Shown: positions 17,757 to 28,472, counted from the stretch's first letter. The stretch is DNA of 64,000 nucleotides from JAOUEA01 sp963762075 (GCA_963762075.1 CAVXJC010000002.1:62001-126000), one strand, 5' to 3'. A program made the numbers and translations. The notes: a model not told the origin generated them from the sequence alone.

Positions 17757-18806
17757 CTAGTGGTCGATCTCCGTGGCGAGCTCCGACAGGCGCCTGGCTA
17801 CCGCGCGCACCGAAGCCATGGCAGAGAGGTAGTCCATGCGGGTCGGACCGACGACGCCGATGGTACCGAGCGTCGTCTCACCCGTCTTGAAGGGCGCTGT
17901 GATCAGCGAGGCTTCCCATTCGCCCGTGGAAGGATGCTCGGCGCCGATCGTCACGTTCAGCTCTCCGTGCGGGGATCCGATATCGGCGAGCACGCCCAAC
18001 ATCTCCTGCTCGCGCTCGAGGGTCTCGACGAGTCTGCGCAGCGTGTCACGGCGCATCTGCTGCGCCTCGCCGGCAAGGTTGGACACACCACCCACCACCA
18101 TGTGGGCCGAGCGCTCGCCCTGGGTCGCGACACGCAGTGTCTCCACGGCGTAGAGCAGCAGGTCGCGCTGGCCCTCGCCACCTTCGGCCGCGAGCTGCAG
18201 CAACCGTGCTTGGGCGTCGAGGTAGTTGAGCCCACGCAAGCCTTTCAGGCGCCGATCCGCCTCGCGCAGGGAGGCCGCGTCGACACCGTCGGGCTTGTCG
18301 ATCACCTGCTTGTCGACGCGGCCGTGCTGGCCGACGACCAGGATCATCAGCGTCGGTCCCATGTCGATCAGCTCGAGTCGCACGATCGGTTCCTCGCCGG
18401 CGCTCGGCGGTACCGCGAGGCCGGCGTACTGCGTCAACCGCGAGAGCAGCTGCACGCTGCCGTTGAGCACTTCCTCGAGATCGACGATCGCCTCGGCGAA
18501 GTAGCCGGCGATCAGACGGCGCTGGGCCTCGCGCAAGCGTCCACCCGCGGGAAGGGAGTCGACGTAGTGGCGGTATCCCGTGTCGGTAGGGATGCGCCCG
18601 GCGCTCGTATGCGGGTGCGTGAGATAGGCGAGCTCCTCGAGCGCGGCCATCTCGTTGCGGATGGTGGCGCTCGACACACCGAGACCCGAGTGTTCGGCGA
18701 TCGATTCGCTGCTCACCGGCTCGCCGGTGCGCACGTACTGCTCGACCACGGCGTGCAACACCGCTGACTTGCGAGGGCCTAGCTCGGGACGATCGTGATC
18801 CGCCAT
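17757..18806 (-). CDS. hrcA: Heat-inducible transcription repressor HrcA
   Basis: 349-aa repressor that binds CIRCE and is kept folded by GroEL. The N-terminal winged helix contains SSATIRNEMAALEELAYL and the following HTSAGRIPTDTGYRHYVD is a family hallmark; the GAF-like and C-terminal dimer regions are present. ATG at 18806 lies 6 nt after a TATGAT box and has no ribosome site, so its mRNA is probably leaderless. A CIRCE element 14-40 bp upstream makes the operon self-regulated. Confidence 0.96.
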   Translation of the reverse strand: MADHDRPELGPRKSAVLHAVVEQYVRTGEPVSSESIAEHSGLGVSSATIRNEMAALEELAYLTHPHTSAGRIPTDTGYRHYVDSLPAGGRLREAQRRLIAGYFAEAIVDLEEVLNGSVQLLSRLTQYAGLAVPPSAGEEPIVRLELIDMGPTLMILVVGQHGRVDKQVIDKPDGVDAASLREADRRLKGLRGLNYLDAQARLLQLAAEGGEGQRDLLLYAVETLRVATQGERSAHMVVGGVSNLAGEAQQMRRDTLRRLVETLEREQEMLGVLADIGSPHGELNVTIGAEHPSTGEWEASLITAPFKTGETTLGTIGVVGPTRMDYLSAMASVRAVARRLSELATEIDH

Positions 18807-18812
18807 GCCCCA

Positions 18813-18818
18813 ATCATA
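18813..18818 (-). promoter_or_regulatory. -10 box of hrcA
   Basis: TATGAT on the minus strand, 6 nt before the hrcA ATG, placing transcription start at the start codon. CIRCE lies immediately upstream over the -35 region, so bound HrcA would block polymerase. Confidence 0.65.
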
Positions 18819-18819
18819 C

Positions 18820-18846
18820 GTAGCACTCTGTGGCGGAGAGTGCTAA
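18820..18846. promoter_or_regulatory. CIRCE operator (HrcA binding site)
   Basis: Inverted repeat with half-sites GTAGCACTC (18820-18828) and GAGTGCTAA (18838-18846) separated by exactly 9 bp. It matches the TTAGCACTC-N9-GAGTGCTAA consensus with one mismatch. It ends 14 bp before the hrcA start. Confidence 0.95.
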
Positions 18847-18864
18847 GGAGCGTCCCGTCAGCGC

Positions 18865-19617
18865 TCAGCAGGGCAGATCGGCCATGGCCTTTCGCAGCTG
18901 CGCGAACGGCTTCGTGGTGTCCCGTTGCGTCGCGAGCGCATCGCGGGCTCCTTCGATCGCCGCGATCACCGCGCTGACCTGTTTCGCGGTCTCCCGCTCC
19001 CCCGCCTCCTTCAACACGGCAACGTCGGTCTTCAGATCGTCGCCGGCGGCAGCCAGAGCACTGTCTCGGAAGAGCTGCATCTGCTGCACATGCCCGCACA
19101 TCGTCGTGGTCGCCTGCTCCGCACTCACGGGTCCGGTGTCACCCGGCGGAGGCGCGTCGTCGCCCCCGAACACCAGGTTGAACACCACGATGAGGACCAC
19201 GAGCGCCAACACTCCCGCGGCGATGTAGATCCACATCGGACGACCGCCCGACTCGCGCACAGGCATCGCGAACGCGTCCTGAGGGCCTTCGTCGTCGCTT
19301 CCGAAGCCGAGGCCGGGAGGGAACGCCGAGCCCGGCGCCTCCTGCGGCTCATCCAGCACGGCGTCGGTGATCAACACCGGCTGCGGTGTTGCAGGTTCCG
19401 GCGGTGGCGCCGGTGGGGGTTCGCTCGAGGCTTCCTGCAACAGCCCGCACTTCGGACAGGTCCACGTGGTTGCTTCGGGCTTCGCATGGAACCGCGACCC
19501 GCACGAACGGCAGACCACGAAACTCCAGTCCCTTCCGCACGACGAGCATGTGTATCCAGGTACCCCCCCCTCGACGTGCTGGGCCGTATCGCAGCTCGGG
19601 CAACGCACAGAGGGCAT
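18865..19617 (-). CDS. Zinc-ribbon, single-pass membrane protein of unknown function
   Basis: 250-aa protein. The N-terminus has three CxxC pairs typical of zinc ribbons (CPSC, CSSCG, CRSCG) and a fourth, CPKCG. A Pro/Ala/Glu-rich stretch follows, then one membrane helix (MWIYIAAGVLALVVLIVVF, about residues 148-166). The C-terminal domain of about 80 residues is helical, with two Cys (MCGHV and the terminal residue). The start ATG at 19617 is 7 nt after TAGAGT. The likely topology is ribbon inside and helical domain outside; no function can be assigned. It is divergent from the ECF sigma gene. Confidence 0.8.
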   Translation of the reverse strand: MPSVRCPSCDTAQHVEGGVPGYTCSSCGRDWSFVVCRSCGSRFHAKPEATTWTCPKCGLLQEASSEPPPAPPPEPATPQPVLITDAVLDEPQEAPGSAFPPGLGFGSDDEGPQDAFAMPVRESGGRPMWIYIAAGVLALVVLIVVFNLVFGGDDAPPPGDTGPVSAEQATTTMCGHVQQMQLFRDSALAAAGDDLKTDVAVLKEAGERETAKQVSAVIAAIEGARDALATQRDTTKPFAQLRKAMADLPC

Positions 19618-19624
19618 AGGCTGC

Positions 19625-19630
19625 ACTCTA
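19625..19630 (-). promoter_or_regulatory. -10 box of the zinc-ribbon membrane protein gene
   Basis: TAGAGT on the minus strand, 7 nt before the ATG at 19617; leaderless arrangement. Confidence 0.55.
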
Positions 19631-19702
19631 TCCCGCCCGAACCGCGACGCGAGTCTGGGACAACCAGATGTTCGCCCCGAGCGTCTCTCAGGCAGGAAGG
19701 AG

Positions 19703-20206
19703 ATGCCGCTGCTCGACGACGCGACCATCCGCGAGTTGTTGAGGTCCGACTATCCGCGACTCGTGAACGCCGTCGCCCTCGTGTCAGGAAGCTTCGCAGC
19801 GGCCGAAGACGCGGTGCAAGAGGCGATCGTTCGCGCATGGACCAGCCGGGAGTCGATCGAGTCACCTGCCGCATGGGTAGCCATCGTTGCGATGAACCTG
19901 TCGCGGAGCGCGTGGCGGCGATCGTTCGCCGAGCGGAGGGCGCGCGAGCGCCTGGGAGACGCACCCCTCGGAAACCCGGGCACCAGCGAGGACCGCGTAG
20001 ACGTGGCCCGCGCGCTCGCCGGGCTTCCTCGCCGCCAGCGTGAGGTGGCGGTGCTCCGCTACTTCCTGCAGCTCAGCACAGACGAGACCGCGACCGCGCT
20101 CGGCGTGGGCGCCGGCACCGTGAAGAACTCGCTCGCGAAAGCTCGGGTCTCGCTCGCGACCGCCCTACGAGAGACCGACGACGTGGAGGTGACCCCCGAT
20201 GGCTGA
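19703..20206 (+). CDS. ECF-type RNA polymerase sigma factor
   Basis: 167-aa sigma-70-family factor of the SigE/SigM type. Region 2 spans about residues 12-75 (YPRLVNAVALVSGSFAAAED, then AVQEAIVRAWT); region 4 near the C-terminus contains LPRRQREVAVLRYFLQLSTD and a helix-turn-helix ending GAGTVKNSLAKAR. The ATG at 19703 follows a purine-rich GGAAGGAG, though with almost no spacing. Its last 8 nt overlap the beta-propeller gene, which starts with a short cytosolic segment and a membrane helix, so that protein is a candidate anti-sigma partner. Confidence 0.93.
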   Translation: MPLLDDATIRELLRSDYPRLVNAVALVSGSFAAAEDAVQEAIVRAWTSRESIESPAAWVAIVAMNLSRSAWRRSFAERRARERLGDAPLGNPGTSEDRVDVARALAGLPRRQREVAVLRYFLQLSTDETATALGVGAGTVKNSLAKARVSLATALRETDDVEVTPDG

Positions 20207-21986
20207 CCTCGATGAACGAATCACTCGGCGCCTGGCCGCGTTCGACCTGCCGGTCGAGCCCGGCCCCACGTTCGAAGCTCTCGACCGGCGTCGCGCCAAG
20301 CGCGCGGCTCGCCGTTCGATCGCCCGCGGATCCCTCGCCATCGCCGTCGTAGCCTCGACGATCGTCATCTCGCTCGTCGCAGCGGGCACGTTCGGCCGCG
20401 ACGGCGCCCCTGCGATCGTGATCGGATCCGGACCGTCCGGCCCCATCGCCAACGGGGTCTTGGTCGTCGCCGATGGCCAGGATCTCTTCGAGGTCGACAC
20501 AGAGACGGGCAAGGCACAGCGCATCGAAGGTCTGCCGCGGGGCATCTGGAAGGTCGCGTTCTCTCCCGACGGTGCGCGGATCGCGCTCACGGTGTTCCCG
20601 ATCGACGGGCCGAGGGAGTTGTGGGTGGCGAACGCCGACGGCACGGGGGCCCTTCGGATCGCGAGCGCGTCCAACGTATCGCAAGCATCGTGGTCGCCCG
20701 ACGGCGCGTGGATCGCCTATGCGGCCGATACACCGGAAGGATCCACGATCCGTCTCGTTCGCCCCGATGGCACCGATGAGGTATCCGTCGGGTCGGCTCT
20801 TACCCGGCGCGACTACTTCTCCGTTTCGTTCTCCCCCGACGGCACCTCACTGCTGTTCGACCAAGGCACAGACGTCGGGTTCGGCATCTTCGTCATGAAC
20901 ATCGACGGCACTGGTGTTCGTCGCATCTCCGAAGGCGACCGTGACTACGACCCATCATGGTCGCCCGACGGCTCCCGCATCGCGTTCACACACACGGACG
21001 GACCGATGGATTCAGACATCTTCGTCATGGACGCCGACGGCTCGAACATCGCTCGCCTCACCGATGGCGCAGACGGCGCCACGAACCTCGACCCCGTGTG
21101 GTCGCCCGATGGAACCCGGATCGCGTATCAAGCCGGGGTGACCGGAGGACCAGGCCCGCTCCGGCTGATCGACCCCGACGGCGGCAACCCAGTGCTCTTG
21201 CTCGACTCGGAGATCCTGGGGATCGCGTGGCAACCTCTCCCGGCCAGCGTGGACCCGTCACCAGCGCCCACAGCACCGGAAGGTGTCGACATCGGGCTCG
21301 AGTTCCGGCTCTGCGACGTGCAGCGGCTCGGCGGTATCGACTTCTTCGGAGACGGGAACCGAGGCGTCGCATGGACGGGTTCCCCCTTGAAGGAGAGCGG
21401 TCGATGCTCGAAGGCGTATGACGCGAAGCACGTGGTGGCCGTCGATCACGACGGCGACGGCTCGGCCGACTCGTGGGCGGACCTGCTGGTCTGTACGGGC
21501 TGCGCGCCCTACGACGCCACCGATCTCGGGGGCGACGGCACCCGTGAGCTGATCGTGCAGCTTCAGTTGAGCAGCACTCCTGACTTCGCGGTGTACGACG
21601 TCGTCCCCGATGGGCTCGCGAGAAGTGCCGGCGTGTACCCCGTCTACGTGGACCCGCCAGGCGCCCCAGATGCGGGACTCCCAGCGAACGAACCGGTCAC
21701 CCTGTGGACCGGCGGGGACGAGGGATTTTCGGCGGCGATCCGATGCGAGGGCTATCCTGCGGACCCGGAGCTTGTGCTCGCTTGGAGTGACTACTCCATC
21801 ACGGAGTACGAGAGCGACCATAACACCACCGAGGAATTCCATCTGATCCGTCTTCGGCTCGTCGAACCCGACGCATCGAGCGCGACCTTCGTCGTTCTCG
21901 AGAACTCGTCCGCGGATAGACCGGTTGACACGCCGCTCCCGTTCGAGACTCCCAGCCGCACCTGCGGCGTGAACTTCGCCTACTGA
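20199..21986 (+). CDS. Membrane-anchored TolB/PD40-type beta-propeller protein, possible sensor or anti-sigma partner
   Basis: 595-aa protein. Residues 1-45 are charged and predicted cytosolic, 46-66 form one membrane helix (LAIAVVASTIVISLVAAG), and the rest is external. Several PD40 propeller blades are marked by repeated FSPDG or WSPDG (AFSPDG, SWSPDG, SFSPDG, SWSPDG, VWSPDG). The C-terminal 230 residues form a second domain with six or more Cys and DGDGSAD-like acidic loops that could bind calcium. It overlaps the sigma gene by 8 nt. By analogy with ECF loci, the cytosolic tail may hold the sigma factor and the propeller may sense a ligand; this is inference, since no standard anti-sigma domain is recognisable. 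Confidence 0.87.
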   Translation: MADLDERITRRLAAFDLPVEPGPTFEALDRRRAKRAARRSIARGSLAIAVVASTIVISLVAAGTFGRDGAPAIVIGSGPSGPIANGVLVVADGQDLFEVDTETGKAQRIEGLPRGIWKVAFSPDGARIALTVFPIDGPRELWVANADGTGALRIASASNVSQASWSPDGAWIAYAADTPEGSTIRLVRPDGTDEVSVGSALTRRDYFSVSFSPDGTSLLFDQGTDVGFGIFVMNIDGTGVRRISEGDRDYDPSWSPDGSRIAFTHTDGPMDSDIFVMDADGSNIARLTDGADGATNLDPVWSPDGTRIAYQAGVTGGPGPLRLIDPDGGNPVLLLDSEILGIAWQPLPASVDPSPAPTAPEGVDIGLEFRLCDVQRLGGIDFFGDGNRGVAWTGSPLKESGRCSKAYDAKHVVAVDHDGDGSADSWADLLVCTGCAPYDATDLGGDGTRELIVQLQLSSTPDFAVYDVVPDGLARSAGVYPVYVDPPGAPDAGLPANEPVTLWTGGDEGFSAAIRCEGYPADPELVLAWSDYSITEYESDHNTTEEFHLIRLRLVEPDASSATFVVLENSSADRPVDTPLPFETPSRTCGVNFAY

Positions 21987-22000
21987 GCAAGCAACCTCGA

Positions 22001-22015
22001 GGGCGCCTGGCGCCC
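22001..22015 (+). terminator. GC-rich stem-loop after the sigma/propeller genes
   Basis: GGGCGCC at 22001-22007 and GGCGCCC at 22009-22015 form a perfect short hairpin 15 bp after the propeller stop, followed by TTCCTC. There is no true T-run, so termination strength is uncertain. The rest of the 154-bp gap up to hemW holds nothing I can name. Confidence 0.45.
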
Positions 22016-22140
22016 TTCCTCATCGAGGGTCACATCACAGGGCTGCTGGACGACGAGGATCTCGACGAGTTCCTGCGCGCAACGGATACGAACGAATCCC
22101 GGTGGGGATGCGTGGCGATCCCCCCGATTGATGTGGGCGG

Positions 22141-23258
22141 CTACCGGACGACCCTAGCGCGGCCTGCCGTGAGTGCCATCACGATCTCGTTGAGAAGGAG
22201 CATGCCGCGCTCCGTCGGTAGCAGCGAACCATCTTCGTGGGTCAGCAGGCCGCTCTCGACGAACGGGTCCGCGCGACTGTCCTCGATCCAGCTGGCGGGC
22301 ACCCCTTCGAGGATGCGGAGCCGCAGGAACACCTCCTCCAGGTAGGCGTCGCTCACGTCGAGCGTTTCCGAGCCGCCGACGGGCAGCTCGCCGTGCTCGA
22401 CGGTCGCCAGGTACTCCTCCGGCGGGCGGACGTTCCACCAGCGGCGATCGTTGCGGTACGAGTGCGCGCCCGCGCCGAGCCCCAGGTACGGCTGGCGCCG
22501 CCAATAGCCGAGGTTGTGCTGGCATTCGTAGCCGGGTTTCGCCCAGTTCGAGACCTCGTAGTGGCCGTATCCGGCATCGCCGAGCATCGAACATGCGAGC
22601 AGGAACATGTCGGCCTGCAGGTCCGGGTCTGGCCCTGGCACTTCGCCCCGAGCGACCGATCGGCCGAGCGCGGTGGCGGGCTCGATCGTGAGTGCATACG
22701 CGCTCACGTGCTCGGGGGCCAGGGAGATCGTCTCCTCGAGGGTGCGCTCCCACGACTCGAGGGTCTCGGCGTGCGCGCCGTAGATGAGGTCGAGATTGAC
22801 GTTGGAGTAGCCAGCGGCGCGCACGCCGGCGCACGCCCGCCTGACGCTCTCGGGAGCGTGCACCCGCTCGAGCGCCTGCAACACCGCGGGATCGAACGAC
22901 TGCGCGCCGATCGACAGCCGCGTGTATCCGGCCGCATGCAGCGCGGCGAGCGACGCCTCGTCGACCGTATCGGGGTTCGCTTCGGTCGTGATCTCGGCAC
23001 CGGACGCGACGTCGAACGAGTCGCGCAGCGCCGTCAACACGGCACCGAGATCGCCCGGAGCCATCGTCGTGGGCGTTCCCCCGCCGAGGAAGACGCTTCC
23101 GACCTCGACGTCGGCCCAAGCGGGCGCCGCGAGCGCGATCTCGCCGAGGAGCGCCCGGAGGTACCGCGGCTTCAGCGCATCGATGCCGGCATAGGCGTTG
23201 AAATCGCAGTAGCCGCACCGGGTGAGGCAGAACGGAACGTGCACGTAGATGCCTGCGT

Positions 23259-23262
<4 letters not shown>
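22141..23262 (-). CDS. hemW: Radical SAM heme chaperone HemW
   Basis: 373-aa HemN-like radical SAM protein, now regarded as a heme chaperone rather than coproporphyrinogen oxidase. The 4Fe-4S/SAM motif CLTRCGYC has its Cys at 12, 16 and 19; FLGGGTPT and the HemN-family HNLGYW follow. GTG at 23262 overlaps the lepA stop (GTGA) and puts IYVHVPFC at the N-terminus as expected. lepA-hemW is a common actinobacterial pair. Confidence 0.94.
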
Positions 23263-25073
<1,811 letters not shown>

Positions 25074-25082
25074 GGCGCACCC

Positions 25083-25088
25083 ATGGTA
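25083..25088 (-). promoter_or_regulatory. Candidate -10 box of lepA
   Basis: TACCAT on the minus strand, 9 nt before the GTG at 25073. The same hexamer precedes holA and leuS at 7 and 8 nt. Confidence 0.45.
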
Positions 25089-25140
25089 CGGGCGAAGCTC
25101 GGCCGCGCTCGCAGCCTGACCGCTTGCCGCGAGCCGCTGG

Positions 25141-25146
25141 TACGCT
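25141..25146 (+). promoter_or_regulatory. Candidate -10 box of rpsT
   Basis: TACGCT ends 11 nt before the rpsT ATG, which would give a leader of only a few bases. CTGACC at 25116-25121 is a weak -35 with a 19-bp spacer. Confidence 0.4.
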
Positions 25147-25157
25147 GGGCGGCCGTT

Positions 25158-25430
25158 ATGGCGAATATCAAGTCACAGATCAAGCGGAACAAGCAGAACG
25201 AGGTGCGCCGCGAGCGGAACAAGGCCGTTCGCTCCGCACTGAAGACCTCGCAGAAGCGGGTCCAGACGGCGATCGCCGAGGGCGACACCGAGGCGGCGTT
25301 GGAACGCTCACGCGAGGTCAGTCGCGCGCTCGACAAGGCCGCGAGCAAAGGCGTGGTGCACAAGCGCACCGCCGCCCGGCGCAAGAGTCGCCTCGCGAAG
25401 GCCGCGAACGCGGCCACCGCCTCGAAGTAG
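25158..25430 (+). CDS. rpsT: 30S ribosomal protein S20
   Basis: 90-aa S20, which binds 16S rRNA. It begins MANIKSQIKRNKQNE and is Lys/Arg/Ala-rich throughout, as usual. ATG at 25158 follows a short leader. Its 3' end faces holA; with the holA frame corrected the two genes would be 5 bp apart instead of overlapping. Confidence 0.96.
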   Translation: MANIKSQIKRNKQNEVRRERNKAVRSALKTSQKRVQTAIAEGDTEAALERSREVSRALDKAASKGVVHKRTAARRKSRLAKAANAATASK

Positions 25431-26375
25431 CGCTCTCAGCGAGCTGCGATCTCGACGACGAGCATCGGCATCGACGGTCTCACCCGACGCTCCCGATTTC
25501 AACGCTCGATCGGTCTCGGTTATCCGGTCGTGCAGTTGCAGCAGCTCCTGCATCGAGAAGTTCCTCGCTTGCTGCTGGTACCGCTTGGCCTGCCAGTCGA
25601 ATCTGAGGCCGGCGGCTTTCGCGAGCTGTGAGGGCGGCATCCGGTCGGGCAATGCGCGGATCCTGATGAGATCACGCAGGCGGCTCGATACACCGCCGAG
25701 CACCTTGAGCGGGTCGTCACCGCCTTCCTCGATCGAACGCCACGATCGGATCGCGCCGGCGAGATCGCGCGAGAAGGCACGGTCGCAGAGATCCCATGTC
25801 TTCTGCTCGCCCAGCCCGCGGAACTGTTGGGCGACGATCGCCGGCGTGATGCGCTGCCCCGAGAACGCCGATGCGAGTTGCTGTAGGGAAGCGACGAGTT
25901 GCCCCGGTTCCTCGCCGAGGACCTCGACGAGCGCGCGAGCGCCAGGCACCGAGAGATCGAGGTTCAGGGTGTCGGCGCGGTGCGTCAACCACGGCTCGAG
26001 ATCCTTCCGCTTGATCTCGACGTGCACGACGTCGCCGACGGGTCTCACGAGCTTGTCGAGCGCCGCAGGCACTTTGCCTCGCTCGGCGACCTGGCAGCAG
26101 ATCACGAGCTGCGCATCGGGGTCGGGAGCGCCGAGATAGGTCGCGAGCTCGGCCGTGGCGTCCTTCGTGAGCGATCGGGCATCGGAGATCAGCAGCCCCC
26201 TCGGTTCTCCGAACAGCGACGGGGTCGCGAGGTCCTGTAGCTCACGTCCTTGCCAATCACCGGCGTCGATCTCGGTGGGCTGCAACTCGCCGAAGCGAGC
26301 GAGCGCCGCCTCGCGAAGCAAGAAGACGTCTTCTCCCCAGAGCAGAGCGATCCGAGCGAGAGCGCGAGCCTGCAT
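25308..26375 (-). CDS. holA: DNA polymerase III delta subunit, 3' end apparently frameshifted
   Basis: Clamp-loader delta subunit, 355 codons as read. The body is recognisable from ALLWGEDVFLLREAALARF to FSMQELLQLHDRITETDRAL, with the AAA+-like N-domain and the collar helices. After ALKSGASG the frame runs 59 more codons antisense to rpsT with no family character. Adding one base at the C-run 25483-25485 instead yields a short tail ending MLVVEIAAR and a stop at 25436, like normal actinobacterial HolA. I therefore infer a 1-base deletion, either an assembly error or a recent mutation. Start ATG 26375 lies 7 nt after TACCAT. Confidence 0.85.
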   Translation of the reverse strand: MQARALARIALLWGEDVFLLREAALARFGELQPTEIDAGDWQGRELQDLATPSLFGEPRGLLISDARSLTKDATAELATYLGAPDPDAQLVICCQVAERGKVPAALDKLVRPVGDVVHVEIKRKDLEPWLTHRADTLNLDLSVPGARALVEVLGEEPGQLVASLQQLASAFSGQRITPAIVAQQFRGLGEQKTWDLCDRAFSRDLAGAIRSWRSIEEGGDDPLKVLGGVSSRLRDLIRIRALPDRMPPSQLAKAAGLRFDWQAKRYQQQARNFSMQELLQLHDRITETDRALKSGASGETVDADARRRDRSSLRALLRGGGRVRGLREATLAPGGGALVHHAFARGLVERATDLA

Positions 26376-26382
26376 CGCACCG

Positions 26383-26388
26383 ATGGTA
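26383..26388 (-). promoter_or_regulatory. -10 box of holA
   Basis: TACCAT on the minus strand, 7 nt before the holA ATG; leaderless arrangement. Confidence 0.55.
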
Positions 26389-26420
26389 GCGCGCCGTCAC
26401 GACGTGGCCGATCGAGCCGG

Positions 26421-28472
26421 TCACCGCTCGCCGGTGACGACCGGCACGCCCTCTTCGAAGGTCACCGTGATGGTGCCGTGCTCGTCGGTTCGCCAGACGT
26501 TCGAGCCTGCCTCGGCGAGCGCATCGAGCGTGCTGGGCACCGGGTGGCCGTAGGTGTTCTCCCCCACACTCACGACGGCGACCGGCGCAGCCACCGCATC
26601 GAAGAACTCGGCGACCGAGGTTGCTGCGCCATGATGGGGGACCTTGAGCAGATCGGCGCGCAGGTCCAGACCCGCGTCCGTGCTCTGGTCGAGCATCCAT
26701 TCCTGGGCGGGTTCCTCAGGCTCGGTGGCGAACAGCACGATGTCGTTGCCCCGCACGAGCCTGATCACCAGAGCGTCGTTGTTCGTGTCGGACTCTGTGC
26801 CGGTGTAGCACTCGTGCGGCGAGATCACATCGAGGCGCACGTCCCCGACGACGAATGAATCCCCCGCCCACGGCGAGCGCACCTCGATGCCCTCGTCTGC
26901 GATGGCGTCGTCGACCTCGACCTGAAGCGCCGACGTGGTCGGACAGCCCGGCTGCAGCACCAGCCCCACTTGGAAGCGTGCCAGCACCGACGGGAGCCCG
27001 ACGACGTGGTCGGCGTGCGGATGGCTCGCGACCACGACGTCGATGCGCTTCACGCCGAGGGCCGCCAGCTCGGTGGCCAGCAGATCCTCGTCGGGTCCGC
27101 CGTCGACGAGCATCGTCATACCCGCCGGCGTCGTCACGACCGCCGCGTCCCCCTGGCCGACGTCGAAGAAGCGAACGGTGAGTGTCGACGGGGGACCGAC
27201 CGAGGCTGCTGAGTTCCAGACGAGCAGTGGCAGGACCACCACGCCGGCGATGACGGCCCGGCGGGGCGGCTTCCAGCCGCTACGAAGGGCGACGGCGACT
27301 GCGGCGGCGATCGCGGCGCCGACGATCAGCACGATCGGACCGCCTCGAGAGGTCACGTGAGCGATCGGTGCCCGCCCGGCGACGTTCGCGACGAGCTGAA
27401 GGACGCGCATCGGCACCTGGGCCCCGAGCCCCACGAGGTGCCCCAGCGGTTCCGACACGATGCCGATGGCCGCGGCGACGAGCCCGAGCAGCAGCGAGGG
27501 AGCGACCGTCGGGGCCGCGATGACGTTCGCGATCAACGTCACCCCCGGCACGTCGTGGAAGTGGAAGAGCAGGACCGGCGTGACCCCCAGCTGGGCCGCC
27601 AACGTCGTGCCCGCAGCGGCTGCGACGGGGGCCGGCATGAGCGTGGTGAGCCGCTCGCCCAGTGGCGCGGCCATCGCGACCATGCCGGCCGTGGCCGTCA
27701 CGGAGAGCTGGAATCCGATCGACCGCACCAGCGTCGGCTGCAGGATCAATAGGATCATGACCGCGCCTGACAGCGCGACGGCGGTCGAGCGGACGCGACC
27801 GAGCAGCAGTCCGACGAGCGCCAGCGAAGTCATCGCGCCTGCGCGCATCACCGAAGGCTCGGCGCCGGTGAGCACCACGATGAACGCGACAGTGAACACT
27901 CCGATCGCGACCTGGGCCGGCCTCGGCAGGGCGAGCATGGTCAGGAGCGCGAGCACCGGCCCGAGCACCATCGCCACGTTGCCGCCTGAGACGACGAGCA
28001 GGTGCGTCAGCCCGGTGGCCTTGAAGTCACGCTCCACGCCCGGGTCGAGGTTGGAATCGTCACCAAGCGCGAGACCCATGAGCAAGCCGGCCTCGCGGGC
28101 CGGGAACACCGCGTCGATGGAGCGGCCGACGACCGTGCGCACCGCCTGGGTCGCGCGCACGAACGGGTTCGGCGAACCGCCGAGTCGCTCGACCTCAGAG
28201 GCGCGGAGCGTGACCGCAACGCCCTTCGCATGCAGCGCGTCGAGGAACTCCGCATCGTCGGGCGTCTCGAGGGACCCTTCGACGCGCACGAGATCACCCC
28301 TCGTGACCTCCGGCGGCGCCTCGTCGCCCGAGAGCCAAACCGTCTCACGAAGGGTGCTCGTGGCGCCGTCGAGCCGTATCAGGCGCACATCGGCGAGCGC
28401 ATGCCACCCGAGGACACCGGGGCGCGGATCTTCCCGGAGCGTCGCCTCGACCTCGACCCGATCCGGAGCCAA
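26421..28472 (-). CDS. comEC: Competence protein ComEC/Rec2, main part of a frameshifted gene
   Basis: Inner-membrane DNA-uptake channel. This ORF holds the OB-like/DUF4131 end, the ComEC membrane domain (LLMGLALGD, THLLVVSGGNVAMV) with about ten hydrophobic segments, and a C-terminal metallo-beta-lactamase domain (FFDVGQGDAAVV, VASHPHADHV, KVPHHGA). It has no good start: only TTG at 28472, and the frame is open back to a stop at 28530. The missing N-terminal helices lie in the next frame just upstream (28345-28830). Removing one G from the G-runs between 28514 and 28530 joins the two into a protein of about 800 aa. The stop is at 26421, 46 bp before holA. Confidence 0.88.
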   Translation of the reverse strand: MAPDRVEVEATLREDPRPGVLGWHALADVRLIRLDGATSTLRETVWLSGDEAPPEVTRGDLVRVEGSLETPDDAEFLDALHAKGVAVTLRASEVERLGGSPNPFVRATQAVRTVVGRSIDAVFPAREAGLLMGLALGDDSNLDPGVERDFKATGLTHLLVVSGGNVAMVLGPVLALLTMLALPRPAQVAIGVFTVAFIVVLTGAEPSVMRAGAMTSLALVGLLLGRVRSTAVALSGAVMILLILQPTLVRSIGFQLSVTATAGMVAMAAPLGERLTTLMPAPVAAAAGTTLAAQLGVTPVLLFHFHDVPGVTLIANVIAAPTVAPSLLLGLVAAAIGIVSEPLGHLVGLGAQVPMRVLQLVANVAGRAPIAHVTSRGGPIVLIVGAAIAAAVAVALRSGWKPPRRAVIAGVVVLPLLVWNSAASVGPPSTLTVRFFDVGQGDAAVVTTPAGMTMLVDGGPDEDLLATELAALGVKRIDVVVASHPHADHVVGLPSVLARFQVGLVLQPGCPTTSALQVEVDDAIADEGIEVRSPWAGDSFVVGDVRLDVISPHECYTGTESDTNNDALVIRLVRGNDIVLFATEPEEPAQEWMLDQSTDAGLDLRADLLKVPHHGAATSVAEFFDAVAAPVAVVSVGENTYGHPVPSTLDALAEAGSNVWRTDEHGTITVTFEEGVPVVTGER

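Noticed and set aside
22016..22140. Open plus frame reading GLLDDEDLDEFLRATD after the propeller gene
   Set aside because: No start codon or ribosome site, follows a stem-loop and runs into antisense of hemW; could be a relic but has no second line of evidence.
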